From Streptomyces cucumeris (GTDB lineage Bacteria > Actinomycetota > Actinomycetes > Streptomycetales > Streptomycetaceae), in the NCBI RefSeq assembly GCF_024295805.1, contig NZ_JANCLX010000004.1:105007-169006 (forward strand): DNA of 64,000 bases, read 5' to 3'. Every line of letters begins with the position of its first letter. The first letter of the stretch is position 1. The notes beneath the pieces are model-generated. The model was not told the DNA's origin. It worked only from the letters and a program-made list of their open reading frames with translations, and searched no databases. This document shows, in pieces, positions 1-8,092 of this stretch. The position numbers were made by a program, and so were the translations under genes.

Positions 1-2977
1 CGGCGTCCCGGCGCACCGCCAGCTCCGAGCCGTTGCCGTACGACACCTTCGCTATCCGGCCGCCCTCGTCCAGCGCGACCGTGGCCAGGGTCCGGCCGTC
101 CAGCGCGACACCGGTCTCCCGGCCCGCGTCGTCGTACCGCACCGTCTTCACCTGCGCGCGGTCGCCGGGCGGGGTGGAGGTCTCGCGCACCATCCGTCCG
201 GCCCGGTCGTAGCGGGTGTCGGTACGGACGCCCTGGACATCGGTGAGCCGCACGGTCCGCCCGAGCAGATCGACCGTGTACACCAGATCGCCCCCGGGCT
301 CGGACGCCCTGGTGGTCAGCGGGTCCCCGCCGTACGCGGTGTCGTAGGTGATGGTGCGCGCCGGGGCGTCGTCATTGCCGGGCACGTGCATGGCCAGGAT
401 CTGGCCGCGCTTCCCGTAGTCCACACAGGCCCACTTCGGCCCGCCGAAGTTCACCGCGACCGGCAGCCCACGGGTGTTGTAGACGAACTTCTCGGCCCGC
501 GGTCCGCCCTCGGCCGGTGCCGCCGAGGTGACGGCCTTCGGCAGCCCCGCCTGCGGCAGCGGATCGTCCCCGTCGGTGCACGGGTTGTCGGCCTTCTCGT
601 CCGCGCCGTAGTACGTGTACGTCTGCCGCGCACCGCTGGGCATCACCTTGGCGGTGGGCCGGAACATCTCGTCGTAGGAGTAGCCGGTCCTGAGCTTCAG
701 CCCCTTGGGGTCGGTGACGGTCGCCACCGGTATGCCCATCTCGTTGAGCTGGGTCTCCACCGTCCGGTCCGGCACTCCGTCGGAGCCCGCGGTGACGGTG
801 GTCATGCCGGCGGCGCCGTACGTCGTGGTCTCCGACGGCACCTTCGCGCAGCCGTCCGGGGCCGGGGTCACCAGCCGCCCGTCGTCGGCGAAGCACTTCC
901 GCGGGCCGGGGCCGAAGGTGCCGACGGGACGGCCCGCCTCGTCGTGCACCGTGGTGGTCAGCCGCCCGGCGGCGTCGAGCCGGGTGGCGGGGCCGCCGTC
1001 CGCGGTCCAGGTGGTGCGCACGGTACGGCCCGTGGCATCGGTGTCGGCGCTGACCAGGCCCGCGGGGTCGTACGCCACCGTGCGGACTCCTCGCAGCCCG
1101 GCCACCTCGATCCGGGTGGAGCCGGAGCCGTAGCGGTAGGTGCGCTCGGGGCGGTCGGATCCGCCGTCCGCGGAGCCGGTGGGCTCGGGGCCCTCCAGCC
1201 GTGTGGCCTGCCGGGCCGTATCGGCGTAGCCGAGGCGGTAGTTGGCGGTGGTGTGGTCGCGGCGGTCCGGATCGGCCGCGATCCAGTCCATCACCAGCGG
1301 GGTGCGGACATCGGTGAGCCGGTGGTCGGCGGTGTAGCCGAAGTCGGTGGTCTCCTCACCGGGGTTGACGATGCGGGCCAGCTTCCCGGCCGCGTAGCGG
1401 AGCTGGGTGGTGCCCACGCCCGGTACGGTGACGGCGCAGACGAAGCCTTGCGGGGCGTGGTCGTCGGCACAGGTCTCATCGCCCGCGTAGGCGAACGTCA
1501 GCCCCGCGTCCTCGGCCGCCTTCGCCGCCGTACGCCGGGCGGTGTCGCCAGTGCCCTTGGTCTTGCGCTTGCCCTTCGGTGCGGCGAGCGGCGCGGACCC
1601 TCCGGAGGCGGTGGCGCCCTGGCTCAGCGGGTCCGCAACACCGTTGACAGCCCCCGGCGCGCCCGCCGATGTCGTCGTACCCGCGCCCGGCGCGCCGGCG
1701 TCCGCGCCCAGCGGGAGCGCACCGTCCCCGGTGCCCTCCTTGAGCGCGCTTGCGCCCTGCGCACCCGTGGCGGCCGGGGTCACGCTCCAGCCGGGCGGCA
1801 GTACGGCGCCGTCGGGCGACAGCCACGACGAGGGCACCGGCAGAGCGCCCTTGCCGGACCGCTCGGCCCACAGGGCCACCTGGCCGCCCTTCGCGGGCCG
1901 TTGGTACTCCATCCGGACCCGGTAGGTGTGACCGGCCTTCAACTGGCGGACCGCCCCGAACCGCGGTGCCGGTCCGCCCTTCTCGCCCGTCCAGTCGTCC
2001 ACGACCGGTCTGCCGTCCAGCCAGATCCGCACCCCGCCGTCGTAGACGCCGCCCAGGCGGTAGCCGCCCGAATCGGGCACGCGCAACTGCCCGGTCCAGC
2101 GCGCCCGGAACCGGTCGCCGGACGCGGCCTGCGGCCACGGCGCCCGGTCGCCGCCCCAGCCGAACGAGGGCTGGGTGTCGGTCCGCACGGCCGCCGGGTC
2201 CTCCTTGCCGCCGATACCGCTGCCGGAGGTGCCGGTGTAGTACCTGCCGGTGAGTCCCGTCTCGGCGGTGGCCAGCGAGTCATAGGTGAAGGTGGCGCCC
2301 AGCGGCCCAGCCGGGGTGGCGGCCTGCGGAGTGGCCACGGAGGCTGTGGCGTTGCCGTTGGCCAGGTTCACCGACACCGGGCCGAGGGTGTCGGCGGGCA
2401 CCGGCCCGTCGGCCGCCTGTGCGCCGAGCCGCAGGTCCACCGCCAGGGAGCGAGCCGGGGCGTCGGCGGTCACCGTGTCACCCGCGCGGTCCCTGGCCCG
2501 TACCGTCCAGCGGTACCGCTCCCCGTCCTTGAGCAGGCCGTCCGGCACCGTCCAGCGCGGGGTCCGCAGCCAGCCGGAGGAGACGGTCTGCCCGGTGCGC
2601 GGGGAGTCACCGGTGCCGATCACGAACTCGTAGGCGGCGCCGCCGGAGACGCGTGCGGCGCTGAGCACCGGACGGCGGGCGGCCGTGGTCACCCCGTCGG
2701 CGGGCGCGGCGGGTTTCGGCGCCGCGGTGGCGCCCCGCCCATCCGACTTCCCGCCCGGAGCGCCGCTGTTGTCGAACGTCCCGGCGGGCCAGGCCGGCCG
2801 CACCGGGTCCCCGGCCTCCGCCGCCATCAGGGCCACGTCCGAGGGGGACCCGTGTGCGGCGCGGCCCAGCCAGTCCGGGGCCGCCGAGGCCAGGGTGCCG
2901 CTCGCGATCATCGCCACGGAAGCGGTCACGGACACCGCACATGCCGCCGCCACTCTGAGTGTTCTGGTGCGAGCCAT
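1..2977 (-). CDS. Secreted PA14 / YD-repeat (RHS-like) protein, 3' end outside window
   Basis: Only the first ~992 residues are visible because the gene runs off the left edge. The ATG at 2977 opens a signal peptide (MARTRTLRV, then an Ala-rich hydrophobic core ending near SAAPDW). Next come a linker, a fibronectin-III-like segment (about residues 100-170), a PA14 domain (about 240-375, with LTGRYYTG, YDGGVRIWLDG and VRMEYQR), a Pro/Ala-rich linker, and YD-type repeats (TVHDEAGRPVG, RYDRAGRMVRETS) that continue to the edge. PA14 is a beta-barrel associated with carbohydrate binding, and YD repeats form the shell of RHS/teneurin-like proteins. A C-terminal toxin or enzyme tip would lie outside the window, so I cannot say whether this is a polymorphic toxin, a wall protein or an adhesin. 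It is divergent from a response-regulator gene. Confidence 0.88.
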   Translation of the reverse strand, partial: MARTRTLRVAAACAVSVTASVAMIASGTLASAAPDWLGRAAHGSPSDVALMAAEAGDPVRPAWPAGTFDNSGAPGGKSDGRGATAAPKPAAPADGVTTAARRPVLSAARVSGGAAYEFVIGTGDSPRTGQTVSSGWLRTPRWTVPDGLLKDGERYRWTVRARDRAGDTVTADAPARSLAVDLRLGAQAADGPVPADTLGPVSVNLANGNATASVATPQAATPAGPLGATFTYDSLATAETGLTGRYYTGTSGSGIGGKEDPAAVRTDTQPSFGWGGDRAPWPQAASGDRFRARWTGQLRVPDSGGYRLGGVYDGGVRIWLDGRPVVDDWTGEKGGPAPRFGAVRQLKAGHTYRVRMEYQRPAKGGQVALWAERSGKGALPVPSSWLSPDGAVLPPGWSVTPAATGAQGASALKEGTGDGALPLGADAGAPGAGTTTSAGAPGAVNGVADPLSQGATASGGSAPLAAPKGKRKTKGTGDTARRTAAKAAEDAGLTFAYAGDETCADDHAPQGFVCAVTVPGVGTTQLRYAAGKLARIVNPGEETTDFGYTADHRLTDVRTPLVMDWIAADPDRRDHTTANYRLGYADTARQATRLEGPEPTGSADGGSDRPERTYRYGSGSTRIEVAGLRGVRTVAYDPAGLVSADTDATGRTVRTTWTADGGPATRLDAAGRLTTTVHDEAGRPVGTFGPGPRKCFADDGRLVTPAPDGCAKVPSETTTYGAAGMTTVTAGSDGVPDRTVETQLNEMGIPVATVTDPKGLKLRTGYSYDEMFRPTAKVMPSGARQTYTYYGADEKADNPCTDGDDPLPQAGLPKAVTSAAPAEGGPRAEKFVYNTRGLPVAVNFGGPKWACVDYGKRGQILAMHVPGNDDAPARTITYDTAYGGDPLTTRASEPGGDLVYTVDLLGRTVRLTDVQGVRTDTRYDRAGRMVRETSTPPGDRAQVKTVRYDDAGRETGVALDGRTLATVALDEGGRIAKVSYGNGSELAVRRDA

Positions 2978-3187
2978 GCTCAGTCACCACTCCAACCTGA
3001 AAAGCACCGCACGGGGCCGCACGGCGTCGAGAGGGGGGTCCGGCCGTGTCATAGGAGTCACCTCGGGCCCGCGACACCGCCTGGCGGCATGCTCCCAACC
3101 GCCTCCACGGCCCCAAAGCCCTTAACGAAACTTTCGATACGGGCCCGCGGACCGTCCCGGTGCGGAGAGTGTGCTCTTCCGGCTACG

Positions 3188-3847
3188 GTGAGTGTCGTGA
3201 CCACCCGTATCCTGCTGGCCGATGACCAGGACACCGTCCGGATCGGCTTCCGGCTGATCATCGACTCACAACCGGACATGGAGGTCGTGGGGGAGGCCGG
3301 GGACGGTCTGGAGGCCGTCGAACTCGCCCGCAAACTACGGCCGGACGTGGTGCTCGCCGACATCCGGATGCCGCGGATGAACGGGCTCGAGGTCACCCGG
3401 CTGCTCACCGGCCCCGGGGTCGAGGACCCAATCAAGGTGATCGTGGTGACCACCTTCGACCTGGACGAGTACGTCCACACCGCGCTGCGCAACGGCGCCT
3501 GCGGCTTCCTCCTCAAGCGCTCAGGACCCACCCTGCTGGTGGAGGCGATCCGGGCGGCGATGGCCGGGGACGCCATGATCAGCCCTTCGGTGACGGTCCG
3601 TCTGCTGCGCCAGTTCCAGGAGCCGGAGAAGCCACGGGCCAAGCAGCCGCTCGAGGCGCTGACCGAACGCGAGGTGGAGATCGCGGGGCTGGTCGCCCAG
3701 GGGATGACCAACGCCGAGATCGCGGGCGAGCTGTTCATCTCGGCCGGCACGGTCAAGACCCATATCGCCAACGTCCAGCGGAAGTTGGACGTCCGGAACC
3801 GGGTCGGGATCGCCGCCTGGGTCTGGGACAGCGACCGCGTCGGCTGA
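3188..3847 (+). CDS. NarL/FixJ-family response regulator (orphan)
   Basis: This is a two-component response regulator of about 219 residues. The N-terminal receiver domain has the acidic pair in LLADDQD, the predicted phospho-acceptor Asp58 in VVLADIRMP and the lysine of FLLKRSG. The C-terminal LuxR/GerE helix-turn-helix starts at LTEREVEIAGLV and contains NAEIAGELFISAGTVKTH. A GTG at 3197 (giving VTTRILLADD) is an equally good start, and neither has a strong ribosome-binding site. No histidine kinase gene is adjacent. The nearest gene is the divergent PA14/YD-repeat gene, which is a candidate target by position only. Confidence 0.93.
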   Translation: MSVVTTRILLADDQDTVRIGFRLIIDSQPDMEVVGEAGDGLEAVELARKLRPDVVLADIRMPRMNGLEVTRLLTGPGVEDPIKVIVVTTFDLDEYVHTALRNGACGFLLKRSGPTLLVEAIRAAMAGDAMISPSVTVRLLRQFQEPEKPRAKQPLEALTEREVEIAGLVAQGMTNAEIAGELFISAGTVKTHIANVQRKLDVRNRVGIAAWVWDSDRVG

Positions 3848-3970
3848 CCGCCCGCCGACTTAACCGTCGGTTGTGTTCGCTGCACCTTCCTGCCATCCAC
3901 ACCCTGTGGACAGACGGCGCCGGATCGGCTTCCCCTCGCAGGACCCCGGGATCACCCCCGCCAACGGACA

Positions 3971-4007
3971 AGGGCCCGGCCCCCGTTGTGCGGGGGACCC
4001 GGGCCCT
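3971..4007. terminator. Hairpin terminator between convergent genes
   Basis: A GC-rich inverted repeat with 15-nt arms, a 5-nt loop (ttgtg) and a 2-nt bulge sits between the end of the response regulator gene and the end of the convergent LysR-type HTH gene. It could serve both strands. There is no strong T-tract, which is common in Streptomyces. Confidence 0.7.
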
Positions 4008-4025
4008 AAGGCGTGCCAGGAGGAG

Positions 4026-4280
4026 TCAGGCGGCGCAGACGCCTTTCATGCTGTCGATAAGAGCCAGTACGGCACGGGCCGACGGCAGGATCATGCGCCC
4101 TTCGCGGGTGAGCTGGGCGCCGGTGGAATCGCGAGTGAAGAGCTTTGTACCGAGCATTTGTTCCAGGCACTTGATCTGATAGCTGATGGCGGGCTGTGAA
4201 TAACCGAGGACCTTCGCCGCCTGATCCATACGGCCTATCTCCGCTATAGAGACGAAGGCGCGAAACTCCCGCTCGTGCAT
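4026..4280 (-). CDS. Stand-alone LysR-type HTH protein (84 aa)
   Basis: The whole protein corresponds to the N-terminal winged HTH of LysR-type regulators: FRAFVSIAEIGRMDQAAKVLGYSQPAISYQIKCLE, here split as FRAFVSIAEIG and MDQAAKVLGYSQPAISYQI, then LFTRD and LTREGRMILP. The ~200-residue ligand-binding domain is absent, and the frame stops cleanly after KGVCAA instead of continuing into a decayed effector domain. A good ribosome-binding site (AGGGGG) precedes the ATG at 4280. Codon use is less GC-rich than in the neighbours (ATA, GGT, TCA and CAA codons occur), suggesting recent transfer. It may be a constitutive DNA-binding protein or a dominant partner of a full LysR protein. Its target is unknown. 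Confidence 0.82.
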   Translation of the reverse strand: MHEREFRAFVSIAEIGRMDQAAKVLGYSQPAISYQIKCLEQMLGTKLFTRDSTGAQLTREGRMILPSARAVLALIDSMKGVCAA

Positions 4281-4443
4281 TTTGCCCCCTGTCCGATTCG
4301 GCTGCCTTCTGGGCTGCCGAGAACCGGTTCCACAGCACCGGTCATCCGATCTGTCCCACCCATATCAACGTAACTGATCTCGCATGGCAACAGCCGGTGC
4401 AGGAAGCTGCAATGCGGTGCGCCGCACTATGGGTAGGACCGCC

Positions 4444-4482
4444 CCGCGGTGCCTCGTCGGGGGAATTTTCGAGGCACCGCGG
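4444..4482. terminator. Perfect 13-bp stem hairpin downstream of ABC operon
   Basis: A perfect 13-bp inverted repeat (arm CCGCGGTGCCTCG) with a 13-nt loop lies just past the stop of the ABC permease gene. A short T-run follows on the + strand (gtctttt). It most likely ends the ABC operon and insulates the LysR-type gene. Nothing else is recognisable in 4281-4550. Confidence 0.65.
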
Positions 4483-4550
4483 GAGTCTTTTCGGTGTTTC
4501 CGCGACACGTTCCGGAAGAGCGGAACGCACGGTTCGTCACCGCCGGAGTC

Positions 4551-7100
4551 TCACTCCTGGGTGACCGCCCTCAGCACATTCAGCCGGGCCCCTCGCCGGG
4601 CCGGTCCCAGCGAGGCCAGCATTCCGATCAGCGCGGCACCCGCCAGATAGACCGCCATCAGCGCCCAGGGAAGCGACAGACTGCTCACGCCCTGGGACTT
4701 CATCGAGCGGGCCACCGCCAGACCGAGTCCGGAGCCGACCAGTACGCCGAGCACCGCGCCGAAGAGCGAGATGACCACCGACTCCGTCATGATCATGCGG
4801 ATGGTCTGCCCCCGGCCGAGCCCGATGGCGCGCAGCGCGCCCAGCTCCTTCGTCCGCTCCATCACCGACAGCGCCAGGGTGTTGACGATGCCCAGCACCG
4901 CGATGATCATCGCGACCGCGAGGAGCGCCTGCACCACGTTGAGCATCATGTCGAAGCCGTCGTTGAACTTCTGCGCGACCTGCTCCTTGGACTGCACCGT
5001 CACCTCGGGGCTGTCCCGCAGCGCCTTCTCCACCCGCGGCTGCACCGAGTCGGCCGAGGCACCCGGCGCCAGCTTGATGTACGCCTGCGACGGCTGGGCG
5101 TAGCGGAAGCCCTTCGTGGCGTCGGCCCAGGGCACCACCACACTGTTGGCCAGCGCCATCTCCGCGAAGGTGCCCGCCAGCCGGTAGCTGCGCCGCTCCC
5201 CGCGCTGGAGCTGGACGGTGACCTTGTCACCGACCTTCACCCCGCGGTCCTTCGCGGTGTTCTTGTTCATCAGCACCGAACCGGGGGCGAGTTCACCGAT
5301 CGACCCGGTCTCGGCCCGCAGGCTCAGCAGCCCGCGCGCCGCCTTCCAGTCCTCCCACGAGGAGACGGTCTGGGTGGCGCCGCCGACCTTCGCGGTGTCG
5401 AACGAGGCGCCCGCCGCCGCGTCCACCCCGTCGATCCCGCGCACCGCGCGCAGCGCCGCCGGGTCGATGGAGGCAGACATACCCGCCCCGGTGTCGCCCA
5501 TGGCGACCAGTTCGGCCTTCAGCTTGCCGGAGATCTCGTTGTTGACGCTGTCCTTCGCCGACGCGGCCACCGTACTGAGCGTGGTGACCAGCGCGACGCC
5601 GATCATCAGGGCCGAGGCGGTGATCGCGGTCCGCCGCGGATTACGGGCCGAGTTGCGCCGTCCGAGCTGGCCCGGGAGCGAACGGGAGAACATCCCGCCC
5701 AGCAGCCACACCGCGGGTCTGCTGATCAGCGGCGTGAGCAGCGCGACCCCGATGAAGGCCAGCAGCACCCCGGGCAGAACGGCGGAGACCGCCGCGTCGC
5801 CCGAGCCCATCAGCCCGGTGAGCAGCAGCCCCGCGCCCAGCACCAGCAGGATCGAACCGGTCCAGGTCTGCTTGCGGTGCCTGCGGTCCGGGGCCGCGGC
5901 GGCGCGGATCACCGCGATCGGCGGCACCTTCGCGGCGCGCAGCGCCGGGAACAGCGCGGCCAGCATCGTCACCCCGACGCCCACCACCAGCGATACGATC
6001 ACCGCGCTCGCGGGCACCGCGAGATCGGCGACCTCCAGACCCGCCATGGTGTCCGCCAGCAGCGAGGCGCCCAGCGCCCCGAGGCCGACCCCGAGCCCGA
6101 GGCCGACGCCCGCCGCGACCAGCCCGATGAGCATCGACTCCAGCAGCACCGAGCCGATCATCTGGCGGCGGCTGGCGCCCAGCGCCCGCAGCAGCGCCAG
6201 CTCCCGCATCCGCTGGGCGATGATGATGGAGAAGGTGTTGATGATCAGGAAGACGCCCACCAGCACGGCCACGGCGGCGAAACCCAGCAGCACCTGGGTG
6301 ACCAGGTCCAGGACGTCCCGCGAGCGGTCGGCCGACTCCTTCGACAGCTCCTCACCGGTGCGCACCTCGAAACCGGCGCCCAGTTCCTTCTTCAGCGCGC
6401 TCTGCACGGAGGCGGCGCCGGCGCCGGAGTCGAGGGTCACGGTGACGGCCGAGTACTCACCGCTCCCGCCCAGCATCAGCTTCTGCGCCACCGGTTCGGT
6501 GAACGCGACCGTCTGCTCACCGCCGATGGAGTCCCGGTCACCGGAGTACCCGAAGACACCCGCGACGGTGAACGTCCGCTTCGGCTCCCCGGTCAGCACC
6601 GCGATGGTGTCGCCGACCGCGAAGTGGCCCTTCTCGGCGAGCCCCGCGTTGATCGCCACCTCGCCCGGCTTCACGGGGGCGTGCCCCTCGCGCAGCTTCA
6701 GCAGCGAGGTCTCCCCGGTCCAGCTCCTGCCGTACCGGGGGCCGCCGGTGGACGGGACCACCTTGCCGTCCGCGCCGAGCGCCCGCGCGCCCTCGACCCG
6801 TACCTCCCCGGCGGCCTTGCCGACCCCGGAGACGTCCGCGACCTCGCGCACCGTCGCCCGGTCCAGCCCCACCGGCGCACTGGCCGCGTCGCCGACCCCG
6901 GCGTCGACCCGCGGTTTCGCGGCGACCTGGAGATCGATGTCGTCGTACGCGCCCGCGAACTGGGCGTCGAACGAACGGCCCAGGGTGTCCTGGAGGACGA
7001 AGGCGCCGGAGACGAAGGTGACGCCCAGCACCACCGCGAGCCCCGACAGCAGCAGTCTGAGCTTGCGCGAGAGCACGCTCTTGAGAGTCGCCTTGAACAT
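4551..7100 (-). CDS. ABC transporter permease, FtsX/MacB type
   Basis: This is an 849-residue membrane protein with the duplicated FtsX layout. An N-terminal transmembrane helix (RLLLSGLAVVLGVTFVSGAF) is followed by an extracellular MacB-PCD-like core, then a three-helix FtsX domain (about residues 255-400), a central pair of helices, a second extracellular segment, and a C-terminal FtsX domain (from about 715, MMLNVVQALLAVAMIIAVLG). The motif RMRELALLRALGASRRQMI and its C-terminal copy RTKELGALRAIGLGRGQTI are the coupling helices that contact the ATPase. Its ATG overlaps the stop of the upstream ATPase gene (ATGA), so the two are translationally coupled. The family exports peptides, lipids or antibiotics, or transmits envelope signals. 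The substrate cannot be read from sequence. Confidence 0.93.
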   Translation of the reverse strand: MFKATLKSVLSRKLRLLLSGLAVVLGVTFVSGAFVLQDTLGRSFDAQFAGAYDDIDLQVAAKPRVDAGVGDAASAPVGLDRATVREVADVSGVGKAAGEVRVEGARALGADGKVVPSTGGPRYGRSWTGETSLLKLREGHAPVKPGEVAINAGLAEKGHFAVGDTIAVLTGEPKRTFTVAGVFGYSGDRDSIGGEQTVAFTEPVAQKLMLGGSGEYSAVTVTLDSGAGAASVQSALKKELGAGFEVRTGEELSKESADRSRDVLDLVTQVLLGFAAVAVLVGVFLIINTFSIIIAQRMRELALLRALGASRRQMIGSVLLESMLIGLVAAGVGLGLGVGLGALGASLLADTMAGLEVADLAVPASAVIVSLVVGVGVTMLAALFPALRAAKVPPIAVIRAAAAPDRRHRKQTWTGSILLVLGAGLLLTGLMGSGDAAVSAVLPGVLLAFIGVALLTPLISRPAVWLLGGMFSRSLPGQLGRRNSARNPRRTAITASALMIGVALVTTLSTVAASAKDSVNNEISGKLKAELVAMGDTGAGMSASIDPAALRAVRGIDGVDAAAGASFDTAKVGGATQTVSSWEDWKAARGLLSLRAETGSIGELAPGSVLMNKNTAKDRGVKVGDKVTVQLQRGERRSYRLAGTFAEMALANSVVVPWADATKGFRYAQPSQAYIKLAPGASADSVQPRVEKALRDSPEVTVQSKEQVAQKFNDGFDMMLNVVQALLAVAMIIAVLGIVNTLALSVMERTKELGALRAIGLGRGQTIRMIMTESVVISLFGAVLGVLVGSGLGLAVARSMKSQGVSSLSLPWALMAVYLAGAALIGMLASLGPARRGARLNVLRAVTQE

Positions 7101-7864
7101 CAGGCCACCTTCTCCAGCGTGTCGATCTTCTTCATCATGTCGAGCACGGTCTCGGCGGTCGGTTCGGTGATCTCGCCGACGACCTGGCCGTCGGCGAAGA
7201 AGACCACCCGGTCCGCGTAGGAGGCGGCGTTGGGGTCATGGGTGACCATCACGATCGTCTGGCCCAGCGCCCGCACCGAGTCCCGCAGGAAACGCAGCAC
7301 CTCGGCCCCGGCCCGTGAGTCCAGATTGCCGGTCGGCTCATCCGCGAAGATCACCTCGGGCTGGGACACCAGCGCCCGCGCGCACGCCACCCGCTGCTGT
7401 TGGCCACCGGACAGCTCCGACGGCAGATGCCCCAGCCGTTCGCTGAGCCCCACCGTGTCGATCACCCGTTGGAGCCACTCCGGCGACGGCTTCCGTTTCG
7501 CGATGGCGAGCGGCAGCAGGATGTTCTCCTCCGCGGTCAGCATCGGCAGCAAATTGAATTGCTGGAAAATAAATCCGATGCGCTCTCTGCGAAGGCGGGT
7601 CAACTCCTTGTCGCTCATTCCGTTGACCTTCATGTCGGCGATGTACACATCGCCTTCGGTCACCGAGTCGAGACCGGCGATGCAGTGCATCAAGGTCGAC
7701 TTGCCGGAACCCGAGGGTCCCATGATCGCGGTGAATTGACCCCGGCGCAGTTCCACATCCACCCCTCGCAGGGCGGCGACTTGCGCATCGCCCGTGCCAT
7801 AGGTCTTGTGGACGTTCACCGCTCGGGCGGCCAGTTCCGTATCCGTCGAAATCGTCGCGCTCAC
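7100..7864 (-). CDS. ABC transporter ATP-binding protein (MacB/LolD type)
   Basis: This is the ATPase partner of the FtsX-type permease. It has Walker A GPSGSGKST (about residues 49-57), the Q-loop FQQFNLLP, the signature LSGGQQQR, Walker B VIFADEPTGNLDS and the H-loop VTHD. The EPTGNLDS and LLPMLTAEEN segments are typical of the LolD/MacB branch. I prefer the GTG at 7864 because GGGAGA lies 9 nt upstream. The GTG at 7873 would put that ribosome-binding site directly against the start codon. The gene is divergent from the P450 gene across about 230 bp. Confidence 0.94.
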   Translation of the reverse strand: MSATISTDTELAARAVNVHKTYGTGDAQVAALRGVDVELRRGQFTAIMGPSGSGKSTLMHCIAGLDSVTEGDVYIADMKVNGMSDKELTRLRRERIGFIFQQFNLLPMLTAEENILLPLAIAKRKPSPEWLQRVIDTVGLSERLGHLPSELSGGQQQRVACARALVSQPEVIFADEPTGNLDSRAGAEVLRFLRDSVRALGQTIVMVTHDPNAASYADRVVFFADGQVVGEITEPTAETVLDMMKKIDTLEKVA

Positions 7865-7938
7865 GCGGCTCACTCTCCCTGTGCCGGGCGGTGCTTACGC
7901 TGTCGAGCCGAGACTAGGACGGGCCCGGGGGCGGCCAC

Positions 7939-7956
7939 CTCTGCCGAATGGCAGAG
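7939..7956. promoter_or_regulatory. 18-bp inverted repeat in the ABC/P450 divergent promoter region
   Basis: CTCTGCCgaatGGCAGAG is a perfect 7-bp inverted repeat with a 4-nt spacer, 75-92 bp upstream of the ABC ATPase start and 137-154 bp upstream of the P450 start. Its position and symmetry suit a dimeric repressor site. No regulator gene is immediately adjacent, so assignment to a protein is open. Confidence 0.4.
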
Positions 7957-8092
7957 ATCGGGGCGGAGTTGACGCCAGGGGTGCGCTTCGAAGTCTTTGC
8001 ATCACACCTGTGCGGACCGGAGGCCGGACCTAGGGTCCGGGGAGCAGGAGCGCCGACCGGACAGCGCCTACCGGACAGTCGAGGGGGACGGC

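Noticed and set aside
386..3180. A long open frame on the + strand covering the PA14/YD-repeat gene
   Set aside because: It is an antisense shadow of the minus-strand gene. The translation is Gly/Arg/Val-rich without motifs, whereas the minus strand gives a signal peptide, PA14 and YD repeats. Only its last part, from 3188, is the real response regulator.
4449..7220. Two long + strand open frames across the ABC permease gene
   Set aside because: Their translations are His/Gln/Arg- or Ser/Pro-rich with no motifs. The minus strand encodes a clear FtsX-type permease.
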